Shown: piece by piece, positions 42,156-46,290 of the stretch
Position numbering within the stretch: position 1 is the stretch's first letter
Layout: each line of letters begins with the position of its first letter
Assembly (NCBI GenBank): GCA_036264235.1
Contig: DATARH010000272.1
Location: forward strand, 1 to 46,290
Source of the DNA: DATARH01 sp036264235
GTDB taxonomy: Bacteria > Pseudomonadota > Alphaproteobacteria > ATCC43930 > CGMCC-115725
Direction of reading: 5' to 3'
Length of the DNA stretch: 46,290 nt
The notes under the pieces: generated by a model
Told to the model about the DNA's origin: nothing
Database searches by the model: none
The model's input: the letters and a program-made list of their open reading frames with translations, nothing else
Program-made: the position numbers and the translations under genes

Positions 42156-42246
42156 CGGAAGAGGCAGGAGTCGAACCTACCGAGGACGCCTGGCGCCCTC
42201 CAACGGGTTTGAAGCCCGCGCGCCCCACCGGGAGCGGTACTCTTCC
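42156..42246 (-). tRNA. selC: Selenocysteine tRNA, tRNA-Sec(UCA)
   Basis: The minus-strand sequence starts GGAAGAGTACCGCTCC and ends CCTGCCTCTTCCG, giving acceptor GGAAGAG/CTCTTCC. The D stem CGCTCC/GGGGCG has six pairs, which is typical of tRNA-Sec. The anticodon loop is CTTCAAA with anticodon UCA, on a CGGG/CCCG stem. The variable arm is long (GAGGGCGC-CAG-GCGTCCTC, eight pairs), and the T arm is GTAGG-TTCGACT-CCTGC. CCA is not encoded. It resembles E. coli selC closely in all arms. It lies 12 bases past the kinase stop on the other strand and 41 bases after the small gene at 42.3 kb. Confidence 0.95.
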
Positions 42247-42287
42247 GCCGCGGAGAATGCCCCGCCGCGTGGCGGTTGCAAAGGGGG

Positions 42288-42497
42288 TCAGCCTTTCTGC
42301 GGCGACCCGCCCGCTCGCCGCTTCAGCTTCAATTCGATCATCGCCAGCACGTTTGCGGCGCCGTGGCGCCGGCACAGCGTTGCGAGGCTTTTCGGGTCGA
42401 GCGGCTCGGGCGCGTAGTTGATCGCATCGCGCAGCGGTTGCGGCAGCTCGTCGAACACCGCCATCAGCTCGCGCAGGAGCTCGTTGCGCTCCGCCAT
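42288..42497 (-). CDS. Small 69-residue hypothetical protein
   Basis: Begins MAERNELLRELMAVFDELPQ and continues PLDPKSLATLCRRHGAANVL and ELKLKRRAGGSPQKG. It is likely helical and soluble, with a basic tail; no family is recognised. No clear ribosome site precedes the ATG. It starts 17 bases after the end of the ABC permease on the same strand, so it is probably translated from the same message; selC follows 41 bases on. Confidence 0.55.
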   Translation of the reverse strand: MAERNELLRELMAVFDELPQPLRDAINYAPEPLDPKSLATLCRRHGAANVLAMIELKLKRRAGGSPQKG

Positions 42498-42514
42498 TAG
42501 TGCCGCGCCGCCAC

Positions 42515-43243
42515 TTATGGCCCCGCCGGTAGGATCGCGTCGGGCTGCAACCCGGCCGCCGCGGTTGGCTGGACGCGCGGCCGCACCTCGCGGGCGCTGC
42601 GCCGTTCGAGGCGGCGGCCGAGCAGCGATAGCGACCAGCAGATCGCGAAATAACCGATCGCGACCGCGACCAGCACATCGGCGGTGCTGCGCCCGGCATT
42701 CGATTCGCGGATCGCCATCCCCTGCCCGAGCAATTCGACAAAGCCGATGATGGAGGCCAGCGACGATTCCTTGATCGTGCTGACATAGACCCCGATCGTC
42801 GGCGGGATCATCACCTGCAAGGCCTGCGGCAAGACGACGTGCCGCATGATGCGGTAATAGCCGAGGCCGAGCGATTGCGCCGCCTCCCATTGGCCTTTCG
42901 GGATCGCCTCGATGCCGGAGCGCACGACCTCGCCCATATAGGCCGAGCAATGCAGCGACAAGGCCGAGATCGCCGCCGGATAGGGCGGGATGTCGATGTC
43001 GAGCGCCAGCGGCAGCGCATAGAAAACGAAGAACAGCAGGATCACGAACGGGATCGATCGCACCGCCTCGACATAGAGAAAGGCGAGCGCCCGCACCGGC
43101 CGCCAGCGGGCGCCGCGCATCGCGCCGAGCACAATGCCGCCGAGGCTGCCAAACACCAGCGCGCCGAGGCTCAGCTCGAGCGTGATGCCGAGCCCCTTCA
43201 GGAGCAGGATCACATAATTCAGGAAGTGGCCGCTGGCGATCAT
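42515..43243 (-). CDS. Polar amino acid ABC transporter permease
   Basis: A 242-residue inner-membrane permease of the HisM/GlnP family. It has the hydrophobic LKGLGITLELSLGALVFG start, EAVRSIPFVILLFFVFYALP, and the EAA loop (SGIEAIPKGQWEAAQSLGL) that contacts the ATPase. It follows the other permease by seven bases and is third in an operon with the binding protein. The substrate is unknown. It ends in a Pro/Ala-rich cytoplasmic tail. Confidence 0.93.
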   Translation of the reverse strand: MIASGHFLNYVILLLKGLGITLELSLGALVFGSLGGIVLGAMRGARWRPVRALAFLYVEAVRSIPFVILLFFVFYALPLALDIDIPPYPAAISALSLHCSAYMGEVVRSGIEAIPKGQWEAAQSLGLGYYRIMRHVVLPQALQVMIPPTIGVYVSTIKESSLASIIGFVELLGQGMAIRESNAGRSTADVLVAVAIGYFAICWSLSLLGRRLERRSAREVRPRVQPTAAAGLQPDAILPAGP

Positions 43244-43250
43244 CGGTCCG

Positions 43251-43928
43251 TCAGATGCCGAGCGGAGCGCGGGCGGAGCGGCCGCTGACCAACCGCCAGA
43301 TCGCGGCGATGACCTGCACGCACAGGATGTAGAACAGCGCGGCGATCGTGAACAATTCGAAGTAGCGAAACGTCGCCGAGCCGATCGACTGCGTCTGGTA
43401 GGTCAGCTCGCCGACGCCGATGATCGAGGCCTGGGCCGAGCCAAGCACCACAGAGACGATCTGATTGCCGAGGCTCGGCAGCACGACCCGGAACACCTGC
43501 GGCACCACCACGAGGCGCAACAGCGGCCATCGTGGCAGCCCGAGCGCACCCGCCGCCTCGTATTGCCACGCCGGGATCGCGGCAAAGCCGCCGCGGAAGA
43601 TCTCGATGGTAAACGCGGTACTGTTGATCGCCAGGCCGATCACGCCGGCGGTAAAGGCGTCGAGCCGAATCCCGTTGGCCGGCAGTGCATAGAACAGCAC
43701 GTAGAGCACGACGAGCAGCGGCACGTTGCGCACCGCCTCGACATAGCCGGTGCCGATTGCACGGGCGAGACGGCTCCCCGACACCCGCATCAGCGCGCCT
43801 AAGAGCCCGAGCGGGAAGCTGATCAGGATCGCCAGCGCGCTGATCTCCAGCGTCTTCAGCGCGCCCAGGCCGAGCACCGGCAGATAGGGTACGAGGACCC
43901 GCAGATTGAAGTCGTATAGTCCCGCCAC
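43251..43928 (-). CDS. Polar amino acid ABC transporter permease
   Basis: A 225-residue inner-membrane permease. It has LGLGALKTLEISALAILISFPLG, EAVRNVPLLVVLYVLFYALP, and the EAA loop GGFAAIPAWQYEAAGALGL followed by GSAQASIIGVGELTYQTQ. It is the partner of the other permease, between it and the binding-protein gene (15 bases). Together they would form a heterodimer for amino acid uptake. No ATPase gene is in the cluster. Confidence 0.93.
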   Translation of the reverse strand: MAGLYDFNLRVLVPYLPVLGLGALKTLEISALAILISFPLGLLGALMRVSGSRLARAIGTGYVEAVRNVPLLVVLYVLFYALPANGIRLDAFTAGVIGLAINSTAFTIEIFRGGFAAIPAWQYEAAGALGLPRWPLLRLVVVPQVFRVVLPSLGNQIVSVVLGSAQASIIGVGELTYQTQSIGSATFRYFELFTIAALFYILCVQVIAAIWRLVSGRSARAPLGI

Positions 43929-43943
43929 GTTGCGGGCGCCGGC

Positions 43944-44753
43944 TCAGGTGCCCTTCGGCGGCGGCTTGACAAAACCCGGCGCGGCGACATCGCCGAACCA
44001 TTTGTGCCAGAAGGTATAGTTGGTGCCGTCGTCGTTGATCTGGTGGACGAAATGATTGAGCCACATCCACCAGACAAAATCGCCCTGCGGCAGCCCGATC
44101 GAATCATCCTCGGGTTCGCCGAGCGCAGCGGCGGCGCGGTACTTGCCCTCGCTTTTCTTGATCGTCCAGTTCACCAGACCGTCATTGCTGCAGGTCGCAT
44201 CGACCTGGCCCGCGTCGATCGCGCTGACGATGTCGGCGAGCCCGGGGAACTCGACGATTGTCGCCTTCGGCACGTATTTGGCGAGCGCCTTTGCCGCGGT
44301 CGAGCCGCGCCCGAGCGCGATCTTGATCTCCGGCTTGTCGAAATCCTTCAGCGCCGCGAGGTCCTTGCGGTCGGCCCGGGTCATCAGCGTCAGCACATCG
44401 GTGGTGTAGGGATCGGTGAAGCCGACCGTCTTCATCCGCTCCAGGTTTGGGGTGAAGGTCGCGATCGTGATGTCGGCCTTGTGCGACTGCAGCATCGCCA
44501 CCCGGCCGGCGACGTCGGTGCGGACGAACTCGGCAGTGACGCCGAGCTGCTTCGCCAATTCATTGGCGATATCGATGTCGTAGCCCTGCAGGTTGCCGTT
44601 CTCGTCGGCGAATTGGCGTGGTTCGTTGCCGGTGTTGACCGCGATGCGGACGCTGCCGCGGCGCAGCACATCGTTGAGGATGCTGTCGGCCGCCGAAGCC
44701 GGCATGCTCGCCGAGGCGAGCATATAGGCCAGCACGATCCAAATCCGTCTCAT
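43944..44753 (-). CDS. Periplasmic amino-acid-binding protein
   Basis: A 269-residue family 3 binding protein with signal peptide MRRIWIVLAYMLASASMPASAAD. It has SVRIAVNTGNEPRQFADENG, NLQGYDIDIANELAKQLGV and a ligand-type Arg in TDVAGRVAMLQSHKADITIA. The end WFGDVAAPGFVKPPPKG follows. It is the first gene of the ABC operon. GGGGTTGGGG precedes the ATG; a TTG two codons earlier is in frame. The ligand is probably an amino acid or an amino-acid derivative. Confidence 0.92.
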   Translation of the reverse strand: MRRIWIVLAYMLASASMPASAADSILNDVLRRGSVRIAVNTGNEPRQFADENGNLQGYDIDIANELAKQLGVTAEFVRTDVAGRVAMLQSHKADITIATFTPNLERMKTVGFTDPYTTDVLTLMTRADRKDLAALKDFDKPEIKIALGRGSTAAKALAKYVPKATIVEFPGLADIVSAIDAGQVDATCSNDGLVNWTIKKSEGKYRAAAALGEPEDDSIGLPQGDFVWWMWLNHFVHQINDDGTNYTFWHKWFGDVAAPGFVKPPPKGT

Positions 44754-44848
44754 CCCCAACCCCCTGTCCGTTTCATTGCGCCCTAAGTGTAGAGCAATTT
44801 CCGTTCCGACTCATAAACCCTCCTCCCGCACCGCATCGGAGGGAAGGA

Positions 44849-45772
44849 TTACCGGACCTCGACCAGTTCCAGCGCCTCGCGGCTCGGGCCTTCGATCATC
44901 ACCGCACGGGCGTCGCCGAGGCGGTACGGCCCCTCGATAAAGGTGACGCCCTCGCCCTTGAGCTTGTCGACCCAAGCGTCGAGATCGGCGACGCTCAGCC
45001 CGATATGGTCCTGCAGCTGCCCGCGCGGGCTGACCAGCGGCCGATCGCCCTGATTGGCGTACCAGGTCAGGACGACATCGCCGAACTCGACGCCGGCGCG
45101 CGGGGTGCGGAACATGCCTTCGCGATTGAGCGCCGGCCAGGTGCGGTCCTCGCCGCGCGGTACGCGGCAGTTCGCCTCGGTTAACTCGGTGCCGGGGAAA
45201 CCCGGCCGCACCGGCGCGTTCAGGTGCCTCTGGTACCAGAGCAGCGCGCAAAACGGGTGCTCGTGCCACATATGGACGTGGTTGAAGCGCTCGGCCGGGT
45301 AGTCGCCGGCGATCTCGACCAGCGCCCGATCCGGCCCTTCGATATAGGCGAAACCGCCGCCGCCCTTCGGCTTGACGCCGTTGGCCCGGGCCTCGGCGAT
45401 CTGCGCCTTGGTCAGCCCCAGGGTGTTGCCAATGCTGGGCCAGGTGTCGCTGCTGATCAGCACGCTGCCGCCCTCGTCGGTCGTGTAGAGCGGCAGACAT
45501 TTGACCTCAGGCGAGCGCTCGAAGTCGGCAAGCGTCTTGCGCGCGTCGGCGACATGCCAGCCGAAATGCCAGATCGCGCTTTGCGGCTCGCTGCTCGGCG
45601 GCGCATCGACCTTGTCGAACAGGATTAGCACGCCGTTGGGCGATTTCAGCGCCTTGTGACCGCCCCATTCGCCCCTCTCGGTGCTGGGAAACTGCCGGAC
45701 ATACCAAGCAATCGCGGTGTCGGGGTCGACCGAATTCAGGTGCAGATGATGAAAGCCAGGGGTCGGGAGCAT
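44849..45772 (-). CDS. Two-domain VOC-family protein
   Basis: A 307-residue protein with two or more VOC units. The first, FHHLHLNSVDPDTAIAWYVRQF, has metal-type His residues, then IWHFGWHVADARKTLADFE; the second has RFNHVHMWHEHPFCALLWYQRH and QDHIGLSVADLDAWVDKLK, ending SREALELVEV. This resembles extradiol-type or glyoxalase-type VOC enzymes; the substrate is unknown. I start at the ATG giving MLPTPGFHHLHL, as earlier in-frame residues look non-coding. It is 95 bases from the binding-protein gene on the same strand. Confidence 0.85.
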   Translation of the reverse strand: MLPTPGFHHLHLNSVDPDTAIAWYVRQFPSTERGEWGGHKALKSPNGVLILFDKVDAPPSSEPQSAIWHFGWHVADARKTLADFERSPEVKCLPLYTTDEGGSVLISSDTWPSIGNTLGLTKAQIAEARANGVKPKGGGGFAYIEGPDRALVEIAGDYPAERFNHVHMWHEHPFCALLWYQRHLNAPVRPGFPGTELTEANCRVPRGEDRTWPALNREGMFRTPRAGVEFGDVVLTWYANQGDRPLVSPRGQLQDHIGLSVADLDAWVDKLKGEGVTFIEGPYRLGDARAVMIEGPSREALELVEVR

Positions 45773-45926
45773 GGCGGCGGGTCCTCCAGATTTCTCGGCA
45801 CTATGCCATGGTCCCGGCCGGTTTCGCACGGCTCGCCCTCTTGTGCGCCGCTGTGCTTCTCTCTAACAATCCGGGTAAGCCGCCCCGGCCGGTTACAAGC
45901 GGTCTGGGCGTCAGGGAGGACAGCTT

Positions 45927-46001
45927 ATGCCTGACAAGAGAGGTTTCCGGTCGAAGCGCGGCGTCGTCGCGCCCGCGGCTCGACCGGGAAGGACGGCATA
46001 A
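45927..46001 (+). CDS. 24-residue leader-like peptide upstream of the sugar permease
   Basis: ATG with a strong GGGAGGA site six bases upstream starts a 24-codon basic peptide (MPDKRGFRSKRGVVAPAARP and four more residues). Its TAA shares a base with the ATG of the permease gene (TAATG). The pattern suggests translational coupling, or a start for an upstream leader. It resembles no known family. A chance ORF is possible, but ribosome site and exact overlap argue otherwise. Confidence 0.4.
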   Translation: MPDKRGFRSKRGVVAPAARPGRTA

Positions 46002-46290
46002 TGGCGACGATCGACACAGTACCGTCCCGCACTTATGTCGCATCGCCGCGGCGGGGTCCGATCACCCGACTGCTGGAGGACGAGCGCTGGCTGGCCTCCG
46101 TGCTGCTGATGCCGACGATCGTGCTGCTCGGCCTCTTTATCGCCTATCCCTTCGTCAAGGGGATCTGGTTGTCGGTGACCGACACGCGGGTCGGAATCCC
46201 CGGACAGTTCGTCGGCTTCGCCAATTTCACCAAGCTGTGGAGCGACGACATCTTCCGCACGGCGGTTTACAACACCTGCCTTTACACCTT
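46001..46290 (+). CDS. Sugar ABC transporter permease, MalF type, 3' truncated by the window edge
   Basis: Opens MATIDTVPSRTYVASPRRGP, then has the membrane segment WLASVLLMPTIVLLGLFIAY and PFVKGIWLSVTDTRVGIPGQ, then FVGFANFTKLWSDDIFRTAV, the family's usual first periplasmic region. Only the first 96 codons are in the window. A GGAAGGA site lies about seven bases upstream of the ATG. The family partners (binding protein, second permease, ATPase) presumably lie beyond the window. The ligand is not known. Confidence 0.9.
   Translation, partial: MATIDTVPSRTYVASPRRGPITRLLEDERWLASVLLMPTIVLLGLFIAYPFVKGIWLSVTDTRVGIPGQFVGFANFTKLWSDDIFRTAVYNTCLYT

Noticed and set aside
42156..42246. tRNA-Ser as an alternative, because of the long variable arm
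   Set aside because: The anticodon is UCA with loop CUUCAAA and the D stem has six pairs. UGA is a stop codon, not a Ser codon, and the overall likeness to selC is high.
1..46290. CRISPR arrays, transposases, integrases, phage genes
   Set aside because: None were seen. Repeats present are small intergenic palindromes and one tandem 10-mer, not regularly spaced arrays.

Overview
The window is high-GC, densely coded DNA from a Gram-negative bacterium, most likely an alphaproteobacterium and possibly a Rhodospirillales-type lineage. The inference rests on the trpB-trpA-accD-folC order, an addB-addA pair next to an AmgK/MurU-type kinase and nucleotidyltransferase, LPS heptose genes (hldD, hldE), dispersed GTCATTGCGAG-type intergenic palindromes and a GTTC-N7-GTTC LexA-type box. 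No transposase, phage gene, CRISPR array or rRNA was seen. No gap between genes exceeds 300 bases.

Layout. Positions 1-4.4 kb: trpB (partial), trpA, a VOC protein, accD, folC and a small secreted protein that looks frameshifted, all on the plus strand and largely overlapping start to stop. 4.4-13.2 kb (minus): thioredoxin, addA, addB, then a MurU-like and an AmgK-like gene. 13.2-16.1 kb: an LLM-class flavin oxidoreductase divergent from a two-gene operon encoding a thioredoxin-domain fusion and a UGSC-family selenoprotein. 16.2-19.3 kb: a 53-residue membrane peptide, a HpcH/HpaI aldolase, an SDR and a TPR protein. 19.5-25.9 kb: GH15 glucoamylase, PuuE-type deacetylase, an FMN alpha-hydroxyacid oxidase with a membrane anchor, a HupE/UreJ transporter and a TPR protein. 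25.9-34.2 kb: catabolic genes, namely a Rieske dioxygenase alpha/beta pair, a hydrolase, two LLM oxidoreductases, a VOC protein, a methyltransferase and a CaiB-type CoA-transferase, with two palindromic repeats. 34.2-36.6 kb: hldD and hldE. 36.7-42.1 kb: an enolase-superfamily enzyme, a periplasmic binding protein, a 1-Cys peroxiredoxin and a hybrid histidine kinase. 42.2-46.3 kb: the selenocysteine tRNA gene selC, a small gene, an amino-acid ABC transporter (two permeases and a binding protein, no ATPase), a tandem VOC protein and the start of a sugar ABC permease.

Most notable: the window holds both a selenoprotein gene with an in-frame UGA (codon 92, in a U-G-S-C motif, with a candidate SECIS hairpin) and the UGA-decoding tRNA. 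A conventional gene caller would stop the selenoprotein at the UGA and either lose its second half or call it as a separate gene from the ATG at 15917. The partner encoded one base upstream carries a CPTC thioredoxin-like domain fused to a large domain of unknown function, which suggests a thiol/selenol redox system whose substrate is unknown. A second item is a LexA-type direct repeat lying in a good sigma70-like promoter upstream of addB-addA.
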